Source: Holothuria scabra
Lineage: Eukaryota; Echinodermata; Holothuroidea; Aspidochirotida; Holothuriidae
Assembly (NCBI GenBank): GCA_037179385.1
Contig: CM074185.1
Location: 11,150,922 to 11,214,921, forward strand
Length of the DNA stretch: 64,000 nucleotides
Direction of reading: 5' to 3'
Under the pieces are notes generated by a model. That model was not told the DNA's origin. It saw only the letters and a list, made by a program, of their open reading frames with translations, and searched no databases. The translations under genes and the position numbers were made by a program. Positions 1 to 13,311 of the stretch are shown here, in pieces; the stretch's first letter is position 1, and each line of letters opens with the position of its first letter.

Positions 1-668
1 GGATGTAGTGAGGGTAAGCACGAGGAGCATGTGAACGATGCCCCACTGTTTCCAAAGGGGGGGGGGGTTGGAGGACATAACCTAATTAGACCCCTCCTCA
101 CCAGCAGTAAGACTCCTATGTACAATGATATATGGTATTAAAATACAGAAAAAAATTAACAGAAATGGCAATTTTGTACACACTAAAGGCTTCCATACTC
201 CTAGCTTCCATTAACTACAAACTAGCTTTGTCCATCCTTCCCCAGCTCATTCCCAGAATGTAAAACTCATACAAACGGACTGTACGAACGTACTAAAAGA
301 AAATTCACTACTGAGAAATCATTGATCATTTCTGCCTAGGGGTCAATTCCATGGACAAAAAGCATTTGAAACCATTCAGGTTCCACATTTCCAAGACTGT
401 TTTTGGACATTTGCCATTAAAACCGTTTATTACCATTCAAAACCAGTGAGAAAACCAGTTGAGATTACCGTTTCCATTTTCCGCCATATACATAATCCAC
501 TTGAAACCATTCAAGACCATTCGAGGAACCTGTGTTTTTGCAAATGGTCTAGAATGGAATTAAATCCTGGGTATTTCAATGCTCACTTTGGTCACAGAGC
601 ATGAACTCATCAAGTGTACAGAGTTCTACAAATTCAAAATGACCAAATTTCATGACTTTCAAGAACCT
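1..668. other. unannotated AT-rich DNA
   Basis: No exon, RNA gene or clear element is visible. There is a G homopolymer near position 58. Open frames are short and lack codon structure or recognisable motifs. Confidence 0.5.
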
Positions 669-972
669 TTAAAGGGACAATCCTCTCACCCCAAACTACA
701 CTTCTAGTATAGGGTAACAGAAACTCTCAATTGGCTCAGTTTTTTGATTGACTGCTAATTCAAACAATGCAGAGTACCAAAGTTTGTATTACACAGTATG
801 AACTGTACTGAGAGTGTTTTGATTATAAACATTGAAGTTTTCTATATTTACCCTGAAGCAATAAACTGAGATTGTTTTCGGATGAAGGTGAATTTTAGAA
901 AATTGTGGGAGGGGCTTAAGTAAGGAGGTTGGGAGAATTGGTACTGTTTGGGGTGAGAGAACTGGACCTTTA
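669..972. mobile_element. TTAA MITE, family A (copy A1)
   Basis: The element is about 296 bp between TTAA (669-672) and TTAA (969-972). The left end reads AAAGGGACAATCCTCTCACC. The right end is its approximate reverse complement (GGGGTGAGAGAACTGGACCT). The interior carries the family words CTCAATTGGCTCAG, TTTGATTGACTGC, GAGAGTGTTTTGATTA and GTGGGAGGGGC. At least a dozen relatives occur in this window in both orientations. There is no coding capacity, so it is non-autonomous. TTAA duplication fits piggyBac, Kolobok or Sola3-type mobilisation; the source transposase is not visible. Confidence 0.85.
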
Positions 973-1496
973 AGACTGCTATATCCAGGGCTTTTGAAAA
1001 CAGTCAGATTCCACAATTTCCATCTCTTTCCACACAATAATGTTACTAAACACTAAAGGCATATTCTGGAGACAAAATTTATTAACTTCAAAATAAGCAG
1101 AAAACTTTTCTCTTTCAGAAGGTGAAAACTGCATTTCAATAGCTTACAGCATTTGGAAGATACAAATTTTTAAAGTATTGCAAATTTTTCTTGGGATTTG
1201 ATGCATCATGGGAAATCTGTGGCACATTAATTTGACATTTCATTCAATTTATTTATAATTATGGTGCCGCTGAAGACAACGTCAAGCAACACTGTTGGCT
1301 GTGCTCTGCATATGGTAAAGGGTAATGCTAGATCCACATGACATCAAACATTCCAACAGTATCAAATTTCAAGGACAAACAGGATGTTCAATTATAAAGA
1401 AAAACAAAAGGAATTTGAAGCAATGTGCCCACATTACATAACTTTTTGTGGCTTTATTGAAAAGCAGAGGTACTTTTTAACCGAAAAAACCAATCT
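973..1496. other. unannotated DNA
   Basis: I see no element or gene between the two family-A copies. Confidence 0.4.
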
Positions 1497-1806
1497 TTAA
1501 AGGCAGTCATTCGTCACCCCAAACTACAGTTTCAGTATACATATATCAAAACTCTCAATTGGTACAGCTCTTTGATTGGCATCACATTCAAAAAATGCAT
1601 CATAGCTAAATTACACAGCATGGGCAGTGAGAGTGTCTTGATTACACATTATGGCCTTGTATGGCCACTGGGACAAGCCATGAAGCAAAAAACTAGGATT
1701 GTGTCTGGATAAAGATGAGTTTTAGATAAATGTGGGAGGGGCTAGAAGTACTACAAGTAGGTTGGGAGAATTGGAACTGTTTGGGATGATGAAAATATTC
1801 CTTTAA
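1497..1806. mobile_element. TTAA MITE, diverged family A (A2)
   Basis: TTAA lies at both ends (1497-1500 and 1803-1806). The left end is AAAGGCAGTCATTCGTCACC. The family interior words AACTCTCAATTGG, GAGAGTGT and GTGGGAGGGGC are present. The right end (GGGATGATGAAAATATTCCT) differs from A1, so this represents a subfamily, also seen near 11080-11140 and 24935-25295. Confidence 0.75.
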
Positions 1807-2261
1807 AGTGAGATATCTTGAGTTAGGAAAATGGTATTGTGATAGGATTTGAAGGACATGGTGTGGAATATTTTTGTCTTTCTTACAAGACAGAGGCGAA
1901 AAGAACATGCCTTTGAGCAAATCGGAACAATAAAGTTCAGGTCATGCTACAACGATATGGGATAACATTATTCCCAGATTTTTGTGAGATTTACAGCTTT
2001 TACAACCACCTCCATCTTTGATTGAAAAGAAACTAAAATTTGGCAACCTGTGGATATGTGATTTTTATTGCACAACTACAATCAAAATTATGGTAATTAG
2101 CTGTGCTGTCATATCCTTAGACAGCTTTCATTGGATGCGTGTAGACCAATTAAAGTTTGTTTGTCATGAAATGAGTCACATTTCAATTTCTTGGTCCTCT
2201 CCCATAAATCATATATTTACACCATGACACTCACTGGATCACAAGTTTTTCGTTCTCTGCG

Positions 2262-2590
2262 ACAATGGATGGAGGAATTTTTAAAAGAAGGGTTTAAGGT
2301 CACAACAGGATTTGGTATGTATGTTAGAGGGTTACCTGTTCTAAGCATTTCAGTAAAATTTGCATTGAAATTCCAACGTGTGGTTCTCAAGATATAAGCA
2401 CATAGAGTTTTCATATTATCAACAAAAAGTGAACTTGAAGCAAGCACATATAACATCATATCCCACATTAGTTCAAAGTCTTTTGTTTTTCTTTAAACTT
2501 TCAAGTTGATTATATCTCCTCAACAATCCCATATTATTAAAATGTGATTGCATAAGTGGCATGAGAACTTCACAAACTTTGCATCCATCA
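2262..2590. repeat. dispersed repeat H, copy 1
   Basis: This stretch is closely similar, in the same orientation, to 55385-55690. Shared blocks include AAAAGAAGGGTTTAA, CAACAAAAAGTGAACTTGAA and TTTTGTTTTTCTTTAAACTT. I could not define termini. Short frames on both strands through it are not convincing coding. Confidence 0.7.
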
Positions 2591-4784
2591 CATGCGGGTC
2601 CGATATTCCTATTAACTTCAAGGTCAACATCACAGTCTGATAAAATAAAGTGAAACAAATCATTCCTTGTCAACTTGAAGAAGTGATATAAGCTCTGCTG
2701 CCCTCAAATTCACTTTGGAACACAAATCTAAACTGACTTTATATATCTCAAGAAATACATGTCCGATTTGAATGTAACTTCCTCTTTCATATGAAAATTA
2801 TATTTTTGCTTAAACTTCCCATTTAAACTAAAACTCACAAAAATCAGATCGGAATCCTACCCAATACTGCTGTAGTGTGACCTGCACTTAAGCCGACTTT
2901 CTAAAATTCCCTGATTTTTTCAGGGTCATTTTAAAACTGCCCATTTCCCCTGATTTTCTAGGTCTGAAAATGCAACTTTCAGTTTTTCCTGACTTTTTAA
3001 GACCTGTGCAAACTATGGTGTACAAACTTGCTCCTCTCCCCTCTTCCGAATCAAGTGGGTTGAAAATCAATGAATGAATAAAATTTAGGTACTCTGTATA
3101 GTGATGTTAAAATTTGAAACCTAAACAAATTCACTGTTTTTCTGCCCCCTCCCCCTGAAATTTTCTGGCTACAGATGCCACTGTCTCATTTACCCATTGC
3201 ATCACAAAATAGATCCCCAAGCAATACCACCTCACTTGATAACTTTGAACATAGGTATATAATTCACACCTTGAAGTTTTTCAAACACAAAGCTACCATG
3301 GAATGTACGTGACATACTGTAAGTGGTAAACGAGAAACACTTCACTGAACAAGCACAGATAGAGTAGGTTCAAAGATGCCACAGGGGAGACTAACGACCT
3401 GTCGACAGTGATATTTCAAAGAGTATCCTAACTTAACAATTAGGCTAATTGATGCACACTGGTGGATGCTATTTGAATTGCCATACCATGCATTAAGTAC
3501 ATGCTTGTACTAAGTAGCATTCACCAGAATGAAGTGACTTCTAATGTAGGCCAATGACACAATGAACTTAAAGTGTACATCAAGTCTAGAATTTTAAAAA
3601 TATATATGTTTTAGAAAATGCAAAATTAATCTTACTGATCCAATTCCCATTGTCATAGCTTGTTCCTACGCTGAATATTAAATGTTGGAATTTATTCACT
3701 TCAATTAAAATAGTCTATCACAACAATTTGTGACAGCAGGTTGCTGTACTATAAAACTTGTATTATGTACAAGTTTTATTTTTCTTTAAAATTAAAAAAT
3801 GTTTTCATAACCTTTTACATTTCCTGGTTTCTTGAACAGCATGTTTGCACAAAGAGAGTTTGCGAAGTCAAGTCACCTTAACGCAATAATATTTTGGCAG
3901 AGGGGTGCTGTAGCTTTTGGAAAATAACAGAAATAACAAGATTGTAATTTCAGTAGTAGAACAATGACATCACAAATGATTGTGCAATGTATCATTTTTC
4001 CAACTTTAACATTTCATATTCCAGCTTAGGAAGGTCCTGTGCAGATGGGGGTTGGGCCATTTCATTCAGTTTGCAAGCTCCATAATACATATTTTTGAAA
4101 TTTCAGACTTGTGAAACACTTTAAACCTCAAAATATTTTGCTGTCATCAAACACTCGATCAGGAAACAAATCCACTGAAAACAGGTCATGCACAATTTCT
4201 GTCTTTGAGCCTTTCCTGAAAGGTTTCCAGTCATGTTTTGTCAAGAAGAGCTAGGCTAAAGCAACTTTTACATGACCCCAGGCCTTGAATTTCTCTTTGT
4301 GATATACCTATAAACCTATTTAGAGCATGGATTCCCTCCCACCTTCCCGTCAATAATAAAACTGCATATTCCAGACTAACTATTGATATTCTGTCAGATT
4401 GCTGTATAATAGGATCGTTCTGAGAATGAGGCTGTGGGAGTGATGGAATGACTTCCCTTATATAAATAGTTTGCAATAAATCTAAATAATGGACCAATTT
4501 CCAAAAATGGATGCTATATACAATGGTCATTCACCTTTGCTTCTGTGCATGGTGAATATAAATATTGCTGAGAGAGCTGCATTCTGCGAGGTATTCTGTT
4601 GCCAAGTTTTAAGAGCTCATGCAATGAAACAACATAAATTCAAGTGTTTAAAAGTCTTGGGGTGAAAAAGAAGTTTAAAAGTCTTGAGATGCACAGTGGA
4701 AAAAGCATAGCATTGTGCCTTACACCTCAGCTGAGAAGTTAAAATTACTGTAGACCACAGTATTAAGTGTGGATGTGCATTTAC
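2591..4784. other. unannotated AT-rich DNA
   Basis: No gene or bounded element is recognised in this 2.2-kb stretch. Around 2900-3000 there are repeated CCCTGATTTTC / CCTGACTTTTT words, also seen near 36780, so an old repeat is likely. Confidence 0.4.
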
Positions 4785-5392
4785 TTAAAGGGAAATATTG
4801 CATTTCAAATGTTCCAACATAGCATTAAAAGTAAATAGCACCAGTCATTATCCAATCCTATCCATTATAACAATCGGTCTCAACAATAAACCCCAACAAT
4901 AGCTTTATCTCCTCAAAATGTTAAGCACAAGGAGAGTTATGGAAGTTGCATGTTTTGAAATTATGAAAGTTTGGGTGAACAAATTATTCTTGAGCAACAC
5001 ACAACTTAATTCCCATCTGAGGGAAACTTATTTCTTGAAAAGATGGGCACCATACTGCCTTATATTTAAAGGTAAAGAGCAGTCTCCTCAAACTTATCTT
5101 GAAGCAACAGCTATAGTTCTCTTCATATTTCTCTTTAAAGTATCTTTTATTATATTTTTAGACTTCAATATTGCATATTCAGGGTAAACCAAGCAGTAAA
5201 TTTTACATTTGAAGGGAAATAATGTTGTCACATGACTCTTAACAGCCAATCATGAAACAGGACAGTCTACTACACTTCTGGAAGTTGGGATGACTGCTCT
5301 TGCCCTTTAATTATTTATCACCCTTTGCCAATAAATATTGGTTTAAAAAGGATGAAATTTCCTTGTAAAACAAATGCAATATTTCCCTTTAA
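4785..5392. mobile_element. TTAA MITE, family B (B1), carrying a nested C element
   Basis: The ends are TTAA + AGGGAAATATTGCATTT (from 4785) and GCAATATTTCCCT + TTAA (to 5392), perfect inverted ends of at least 13 bp. A second copy at 24310-24647 lacks the internal insertion. It shows that the original interior ran directly from the CATACTGCCT block to the TTATTTATCAC block. The 89-codon frame across 4918-5187 spans B and C sequence and is not a gene. Confidence 0.85.
5066..5310. mobile_element. TTAA MITE, family C (C1), nested in B1
   Basis: The body at 5070-5306 lies between TTAA duplicates (5066-5069 and 5307-5310). The ends AGGTAAAGAGCAGTC and GACTGCTCTTGCCCT are inverted repeats. The interior contains CAGCCAATCATGAAACAGGA, shared with copies at 16971, 19248 and 28450. 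The intact B2 copy defines the insertion site precisely. Confidence 0.85.
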
Positions 5393-7170
5393 ATATAAGC
5401 ATGTGCACATGGATGGACACACTTCTACTAGATTTCATACCTGATTACTGAACGTTGCCATGCAAAACATACTGTATTCATGAAATGTATTGAAGTTCGT
5501 TCTTACAACATGACAAAATCCATCATCACTTTTTAAGTTCATGCTAAGTGCAATACATTAACGCACTAAGAACGAGAGGGAAGCTCTCTATTTTTAATTA
5601 TAAAATCCACTCCAGTAATACCTGAGGCTCTAATGCACTTAATACTAATGCAACCCATCGGCCTCCATTAGGTTCCATAGCCCCAGCTTCATTTCCTTCC
5701 TACTCAAATTATAACTCAATTGCTAAATCCAAGAAACCCACTGATTCTGTTTGAACATGACAAAATCAGGAGCCTGTAGAGATTGGAGCAAATTTCCCTC
5801 AATTCTGAAGACAAACTTTATATATATAAAAAAAAGCAGCAGGTATTTTTAGAAGCTTGCCAGAAAGTCTACAGTGGAGTCACTTGAAGGCATAGGCACA
5901 GTACCAAACTGTCACAATATAAGTATTTTACAGAGAGCACATTTTTAGTACAAAACCAGGATTTTTGGAGCAACAGATCCATACATGGCTCCCCTATTAA
6001 CCAGCTTTAACAACCACTTCTAATTTTAGAATGTTAGGAATGTTCCGTCTGAAACAGGTTGTGTTCTTTCAAACCAGTGCCATCACCACACTTTGCATTA
6101 TAGGACATGTCACTGGAGGGGCACAAGGATTTTAAAGGGGGCACTGTCAGACACATTCATGACGCTGGAGGCTCCACCAATCTGGAGGGCAAGTCCCTAT
6201 GTGTGGGTTACAGGGGTTCACTTTAGAGCCCCTTGTAAGCTCCAGGGGCAAAGGCTGGGGGGGGGGGAGAGAGAAGCTCCCAGGAGCTCCTTGGTGTTGA
6301 GGGTATTTGTGAGGTATTAAAATTGTCATTTTAGGGTAATTTTAGTGACTAAAAACCAGGCAGACAGGAAAATGGGAAGTTGGATAGGGGAAGGAGAGAG
6401 AATGGGAGGTGGGAGGGAGAGCTGAACTAAAGAGAAAGCAGTTGAGGGACAATTAATGTGATTCTCTTAAAGAAACATGTAGGACCACCTAAAAGGCTAC
6501 CCAAGTCTTCAATTGGTGAACTGAAAATTTTGTGGTTTAGGCTTTGTATTTACTTGAAGAAGGTAAAGATATTAGTGCCTTTCCCTACCCAAACATGAAG
6601 AAAATCATACAAAATCTTGTAGTCACACTTTGACAACAGAAAAACCAATTTTGGAGGGAAATGCCACATCTCATTTAGGCGGGCACACAGTGTGGCACAA
6701 GGTTTTCAAAAAGTGCCCCCTGGCCCCTTGGCTACCCCACTGCCTCAGATGATCTTTTTTCTGCCTTCCATTTTTGTTTTGCTTCGTGATGAAGCTTTCC
6801 TTCTTACTTTTTGCTACATCTTCCTTCTTTGCCTGATTATACCCTCTTATCATTTCAGGGGGTAAATGTCAAAACTCGATCACTACATGCACACTTAATA
6901 CAGTCAGGTTTCAAATCTGATTAATTGATGGACAGTAACTGATATACGTACACATGTGACATTTTGGGTTTGCTAACACGCCAGTCAGGCATGTGTTAAT
7001 TGCTTCTCATGCAGTGTGAACACAATAAAAACAGCTCACTTGAAGGCGCAGATCATGTACTAACAAACTCCTACCAGTTACATCTCACACAGCCTTTCTA
7101 CTGCAGTGGGGTGATCTATCTTGCATTCTCAAGAAGCAATGTTACGGCAAGACCAATGTACAAGTTTTAA
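5393..7170. other. unannotated DNA
   Basis: No gene or bounded element is seen. A G-rich patch near 6250-6270 and purine-rich DNA near 6370-6440 are the only conspicuous features. Overlapping open frames at 6093-6329 on both strands result from this composition. Confidence 0.4.
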
Positions 7171-7171
7171 T

Positions 7172-7738
7172 TACTTGAAGGGGTAATCAGAGTTTGTTTT
7201 TGAAAATTTTTCCACAACTTTAATTCTGAATCACAAGCTAACTACTGTTTGCAATAAACAATGTGCCATCATGTTCTGAGGTTGTGATACAGTATTTCAC
7301 CTTGTGGATAAAGACTGTCTGGACTTGCATCAGTGTTAAATTTTGCTACCCAAACAAAATAGCAAAATTCCCATTTAACAGTTTTTAACCCTTTACCGTT
7401 GTTTGGGTCCTTTGGGCTGTCACCCGTCTTTACTGTTTCAAGCGGAGCTCGAAACTGCGAGTAGCTACCCGAAAATTCGGCCACAACAACGAGAGAGACA
7501 ATAGTTTAAGGTCACAGGGTCAATACTCTACGGAAGCTGAGGCGCGCAAATATGCCCCGATTGGAGCACAACAGTAAAGGGTTAACATAGCAGTTACTTT
7601 TAAAACTTCTTCTCCCTTGAAAGACATCTAAAATTCTGCTGAACTTGATTCTGGTAAATAAGAAGTTGAAAAATGGGAAAAACAAAGAGCTAGAAAGAAA
7701 GGTTAGTATTTGATGTCAAACTCTGATAGCCCCTTTAA
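7172..7738. mobile_element. MITE family I, interrupted by D1
   Basis: The ends GAAGGGGTAATCAGAGTTTG (from about 7177) and CAAACTCTGATAGCCCCTTT + TTAA (7735-7738) are inverted repeats of about 18 bp with one indel. The element is split by the D1 insertion at 7385-7585. It has no coding capacity. Confidence 0.7.
7385..7585. mobile_element. TTAA MITE, family D (D1), nested in I
   Basis: TTAACCCTTTACCGTTGTT at the left and CAACAGTAAAGGGTTAA at the right form near-perfect inverted ends that include TTAA. The 190-bp interior is GC-richer than its surroundings and includes GCGGAGCTCGAAACTGCGAG. A longer copy lies at 24008-24263. Confidence 0.85.
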
Positions 7739-8317
7739 TTTTTTACCAAAGAAATGCAACATCTTTTATGAATTTAATACAATTACATTTATCTTCTACA
7801 ATTTATTCTTCTACAATTACATTTATCTTCTACATTCACTAGTCCATTTATATTTCCCAGTGGGATATACCGATGCAATCCCCTGTGTTAAAGCTGATTT
7901 TCTATCTATTTAAAGTTGCATTAAATGGCAATTTGCTGATGCTGTCCCTAAACTGGTATTAAAAGGTCAGTTGACCAAAGAGAAGAGGGTCATGTTCAAC
8001 TAAATGCAAAGAAAGAACAAAGATTTGCTTTCTATTTTGTTTTGCTTTGTGGTTTAATTCTGTGCACTTGAAGCATAAAAAATTCTCCTGCAGTAGGAGT
8101 GCCAAGCAAACTTATCTGAAATTCAGGGGCGTGATATATAAAAGTACCCTCAATATAAATGCCCTCAGAATTATGATCGAACTCCACATTGATGGGTAAT
8201 CAGAGGCCCTACACAAAGGTACATTAATTTCCCAAGCTACTGTAATGAACCAACTATAAACTGTATGCTGCATGACCCTAAGAAAGACACACACATCACA
8301 TGGCCAAAGGATAAACT

Positions 8318-8583
8318 TTAAGGGCCAATTCTCTCACCCCAAACTACAATTCTAATAGAGGGGTAAAAGAAATTTCTCAATTGGCTTCCCTCTTTCATTG
8401 ACAATGAAACAATGTAAAGTACCAAAGCTTACATTACACACCACTAACTGTACTGTGAGTGTTTTGATTATACACATAGACCTTAATTTCTATACTAACC
8501 CTGAAGCAATAAACTGACAAAATGTCTGGATGAGAATAAATTTCAGACAACTGTATGAGAATTGGGCCTTTACGACAGGTGCC
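8318..8583. mobile_element. TTAA MITE, family A (A3), internally shortened
   Basis: The left end is TTAA + GGGCCAATTCTCTCACCCC. The right end reads GAGAATTGGGCCTT with a decayed TTAC. Part of the usual right half (GTGGGAGGGGC) is missing, so the copy is deleted. Confidence 0.75.
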
Positions 8584-9906
8584 TTTTTGCTGGGTGATTT
8601 GCATACCAAAAGGTCGATCCCCATTGAAATGTCATTGCTTATATAGCTAAACATGCCACTGTATGAGAATGCTTTTGTAAATATAAGGTAAGTATTGGCT
8701 GACAGAAATAAAAAAGGAAGGGAGGGGGGGTAAAAAATTTTGGCTAGTAGCACAAAACTCAGTGCAAAAAGCAAAACCCGGCCACTAGTACAGTACACTA
8801 AAGTATAGGGATTGGACAAATGCCCGATTGCATTTTTTTGCAGTGCAATTGCCTTTTTTTGGATTAAATTACATTTTTTTTTAAATTTACCAAAAGGACA
8901 ATCTTTTCACTCCATTCCCCCCAAAAACAAAAACATTTAAGCCCAAGGTAAAGAAAATCAAACAAAACTAACAACTGTGCATGTCTTTAAGAATTTTATA
9001 CGAACATAAAACCCTTGCATGTAGGCTGTATGAATCACACATCACACAAACACATATGGCATGCATCTGCCAACTTACTGAGTTCTTATCAGCGATAGCC
9101 TTAGTCTCGGCTTTGCCTATGAGTATACATGTCCCTGCAGAGCACCTATAGTGCCAGTTGCAAAAAGTTGCCAAGGTACAGCGAAAGCAACAGCAGATAT
9201 TGCAGTGTGTATTACAACCCGTGTCCATGAGATAGATTGCGTTTTTTTAACCACCTTATGTCTATGTTTCCTACGTATCTGCTTTGCAAATTTAGAAGGA
9301 CAACTATTTCTGTCCATTTTTAAATGATTTTGAATGAATAAACTTCAACATTTTATATCTCAGCCCAGTGACATCTATGGAGAGGGGATCGACTTGGACT
9401 GAACTTATTTTTTGTGCTCTTTAATATACATTTTTGAATGTTTTGACCTGAGGTACACTTTAATCCCATGTTTTAGGCCTAGAATTTGCTTAACCCCAAT
9501 AAAGGTACAGTGGCAAGTGATTGCAGGGCTGATGTTCCGTAGTCAAAAATAACAGTAATGTATGTGAAATATTCGATCTTGTTACTATGGATGCAAAACC
9601 CAATTAACCTAACTCTTATTACGTGAGAATTACAAAACCTGGAAAACACAGTTTTAACCTGAGGTTTTGCCTTATTGTAAACCTGGGGAAACACCAAGTT
9701 TTGCAGGGATCAAGTGGTCCATGTGATTGATACCTGTTAACAATCATAGCAACTCATAGTTTATTCCAGTAAGATGATGAAAACTATTCCACAGAACTCT
9801 GGGTAGTTTACAGTAAGCTAACCAGCCAGTCATATAATCAAATAGACAACAAAAATTTTGGAGCATTCAATTTCTCCAAATAAAGGTCCACATTCTCATC
9901 CCATTT
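8584..9906. other. unannotated DNA
   Basis: No gene or bounded element is recognised. The overlapping minus-strand frames around 8490-9317 show no domain or splice support. Confidence 0.4.
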
Positions 9907-10282
9907 TTGAAGCGGCTCATTGAGTTGGTTCATGAATTTCAACAAATTTTACCATTCGAACCTCTTAAATTTTCTTCACATACCAATGATTTACGGTCAA
10001 ACTTTGACAATCCCCCATGTCCTACATACAAATAACTGAGTCATGAGTGAGTACAGGCAGTTCAATCCAGTTTCCTAAAATTTGTGACCAGACACTTTTT
10101 CAAATCATGCACAAAAACTGTTAAGACAGGACACTACAAAATTCAAAATTTTAACTTTTTCTTTCACTACTGGATACAAAACTTGACCTGTCATTCTAAA
10201 TAATATGCATTTTTATGTGGTACTACCCTCAAACACTTCCATTATTAAAGTGAATGCTATCAACTAAATACAGTCCCTTTAA
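9907..10282. mobile_element. TTAA MITE, family E (E2)
   Basis: The left end is AGCGGCTCATTGAGTTGGTT after a decayed TTGA. The right end is ATCAACTAAATACAGTCCCT + TTAA (10279-10282). It matches E1 (34517-34882) in the opposite orientation, including GTCAAACTTTGACAATCCC and the CAGACACTTTTTCAAAT block. Confidence 0.8.
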
Positions 10283-12594
10283 ATCCCTACGTGCAGCAGC
10301 TAATTGATTCCTTTGAGAGACTGAGGATTTCACGATGAGAAGCTTGTAGTAACAGTATGTTTCTTGTGTAAAACTACCAAAAAATATGGTGATTTTGAAA
10401 TGTTACATTTTTCAAGATATCTGAAGAACTTTTTTGAAAGAATATGAATGATTAATTTTTGTGAAGTTCTAGGGTCTTTTCCTCTATTGCAAATGGTTTA
10501 TCGTGAATATTCCAAGGTCCGTCGCAGCACTATGTACCATATTACAGTTCAGCTAGTTCAGTCTGACAGGGAAGTTGTCTATGACTTTACATACAGTAGC
10601 TTAGCATGCATGTAATTAGTTCTAGGTACTGTATGTATTAGTGAATAACATGAATCATTTTACATGCCTGCTGGGAATTGGAAGGACAGAGTTACAAAAG
10701 ATGCTGATTAAAAAATCTTGAAAGGCACAACTAATTAATATCAAACACAGATGATTTAATATACTATGTGCAACCCATTAGCAAAGATGATTAAGTGCTT
10801 CCATCTCCTAAGAAGTTACCAGGGTTGAAATACACCTGAGTCACAGAGGTAAAAGTTGAAAGGATTCACAGGGCTAAAAATTTCTGAGCATAAGTGTCTA
10901 ATGGGTACTTGACACTTGAAAAATTGACAAATGTATATCATGAGCCTGAAGGGCATTTGGACTATGATACAAAAAAGGCCTACGAGCCAGGGTCTTAGGC
11001 ATAATTTCATTCAAACTGGGAAAAGCAACAATCAGGGAAAACGCTAAGTTCTGAAGTTGATATCAAGCAAAGAGCTATACATCCAAATTGAGAATTTCTG
11101 TAAACTACTGGTAAAATTGTAGTTTGGGATGATGAATGACTGACTTTATAACTCAAGGATATGTGGACATATACCACCTTACTGTAAAGCCACCATGCAT
11201 ACAGCCCTTACATGCACCCTACAGTAGGTTTCATTTTGTTTGCATACTGTTCACATAATGTAATAATACACTGAACTTATCTCGCACCAAATCAGGAACA
11301 AAAGTGTAGAATGCATGCTTGACAAAAATTTCAAACATCTTATTTATTACATTCAAAGGAACAAGTAACCTTAAAACTAATGTCTTGGGGTTACACTGAA
11401 ATGCAGAAAAATAGTGCAGAACCAAATATGATCGTGTAACTGGTTCCAAACGAACTGTAGGGAGCAGCATATGAACAACATTGGTATCCATATAATTTAA
11501 ACTGTGGAACTATAGAGCCAGGAGAGCCTATGGAGACCAGGCTTCGATAAATTCATTGCTTTTTACTTGTCCATCGGGCTATGGATTCCCAAAGTCTACT
11601 TGTCCGCATGAATATGCACTGAGTTCATATCTAATTATCTAGTACTAGCCATTGAATTCCTATGCGAAGAAGACTTCTGTGCTGCTTGCCCAGCGGGCTA
11701 TAATATTGAGCAGTTCACTTGTCCGAGTAATTTTTTACTTGTCCCGGACTGTCGGGCGGGGGATTTGTCGAAGCCTGAAGGAGACAGAACCTGGGAGATA
11801 AGCTGTTTTAGTAAATGCCAACCTAGCTGTGTGCTTCTAAAATTATTTTTCCACTATTTTCCTACATTTTATTAAGTTCCCATCTTCATGGCATTGGCTT
11901 GGCCTTTTCAAAATTTTGTGACAGTTTTTGCTCTTCATCTCTATTCAAACAAATGGACTTTGAAAAGAGTCCTTTCAACATTTTTTCAGCTTTTCTGTCA
12001 TAGAAGAAAAGCTATCTTTTCAACTCATCAATTTATCATCATCAAAATTACTAAGTAGAAAATAATTCTTGTACATGAAAAAGTCAGTACTCAAGCTTTC
12101 ATCCAGCAATGTCTCATTCAAAATTAATTCACCTTCAGAGCATGTACCCCCGAGGCATGCTGTACATATATGTCAGTAAAATACTTCTGTACTTAAAGGA
12201 TTAAAAAATACCCAAATTTAATACCACATTGGTGTAAGTACAGTACTTAGGTGAATGACCCCTTACAGTGAAACAAACTTTAAAAGGAAAAATGCAGTAC
12301 TGCATTAGTATAGTCAAATGTTTGAAAGGCTACAGAAAGGAGGAGATCGTCTGTCTCCCTTTTTATGTAAGGGCAATACAGGTCTTTTTGCCCCCCACTC
12401 ACTTTTTTTAGAGACGGAAAAATTCAACGAGGGGTTTTTTACCTAGAGTATATGTTTATTTGATGGGCTTGCCTACATACAATTTCAGGCAAAAGGCAAA
12501 ACAATTACAACATCAAAATTTATGGTCTAAGCAACCCCAGTATAATTACCCAATATTTGATATATTTCAACAGCTTAAATTTTGCCACCTCTCT
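10283..12594. other. unannotated DNA with an A-family fragment
   Basis: No gene is recognised in this 2.3-kb stretch. The only element-like piece is at about 11080-11145 (AAATTGTAGTTTGGGATGAT), the end of an A2-type MITE. Confidence 0.4.
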
Positions 12595-12825
12595 TTAGGC
12601 TTCCCATACCCCACATCCACCCTTCACATACCCCACACCCACCCCCCTTCACATGCCCCACACCCACCCCTTCACATACCCCACACCCACGCTTCACATA
12701 CCCCACACCCACCCCCTTCACATACTCCACACCCACCCCTTCACATACCCCACACCCCCCCCTTCACATACCACACACCCACCCCCCTCACATACCCCAC
12801 ACCCTCCCCCTCACATATGACAGCA
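12595..12825 (+). repeat. CTTCACATACCCCACACCCA minisatellite
   Basis: There are roughly nine imperfect copies of a unit of about 24-26 bp built on CTTCACATACCCCACACCCACC. The proline/histidine-rich open frames across it (12460-12860, two frames) follow from the stop-free repeat and are not proteins. Confidence 0.9.
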
Positions 12826-12996
12826 CCTCTGCTTTAGCAATCTATCATCATTTCCCTTGAATTCAATTTGCTTTTTTGTGGTTTTGCCAAGCTAAGTATT
12901 TTGACTTTTATTGCTATTTATGGATTATATCCAAGTAACAGGTGAGGAAGTACTTAGAGGTGTAATAGGTTGAAATAGGACCTCTAATTTTATACA

Positions 12997-13284
12997 TGAA
13001 AGGCCCAATTTTCTCATCCCAAACAGTACCAATTCCCCTAACCTTCTTACTGAAGCCCCTCCCACAATTTTCTGAAATTCATCCTCATCCTGATACAATC
13101 TCAGTTCACTACTTAAAGGTAAGTATAGAAAAACTCAATTTATATAACCAAAACACTCTCAGTACTGTTCATGCTGTGTAATATAAGCTTTGGTATTCTG
13201 CATTGTTTGAATTAGCTGTCAATCAAAGAACTGAGCCAATTGAGAATTACGGTACCCCCGTACCAAAATTGTTTGGCCCTCTAA
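12997..13284. mobile_element. MITE family A, reverse orientation (A4)
   Basis: It starts AGGCCCAATTTTCTCATCCC and ends near GTTTGGCCCTCTAA. The interior is the reverse complement of A1, with words such as CAATCAAAGAACTGAGCCAA. The flanking TTAA is decayed on both sides (TGAA, CTAA), implying age. Confidence 0.8.
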
Positions 13285-13311
13285 TGTTGTGTCTCAGTGC
13301 AATAGCATACG

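Noticed and set aside
12595..12825. Possible CRISPR-like array
   Set aside because: Units are contiguous and imperfect with no unique spacers, and the DNA is eukaryotic. The same applies to 46255-46855 and 50790-51975.
12460..12860. Proline/histidine/threonine-rich protein in two frames
   Set aside because: It translates the CACATACCCCACACCCACC minisatellite and has no non-repeat domain.
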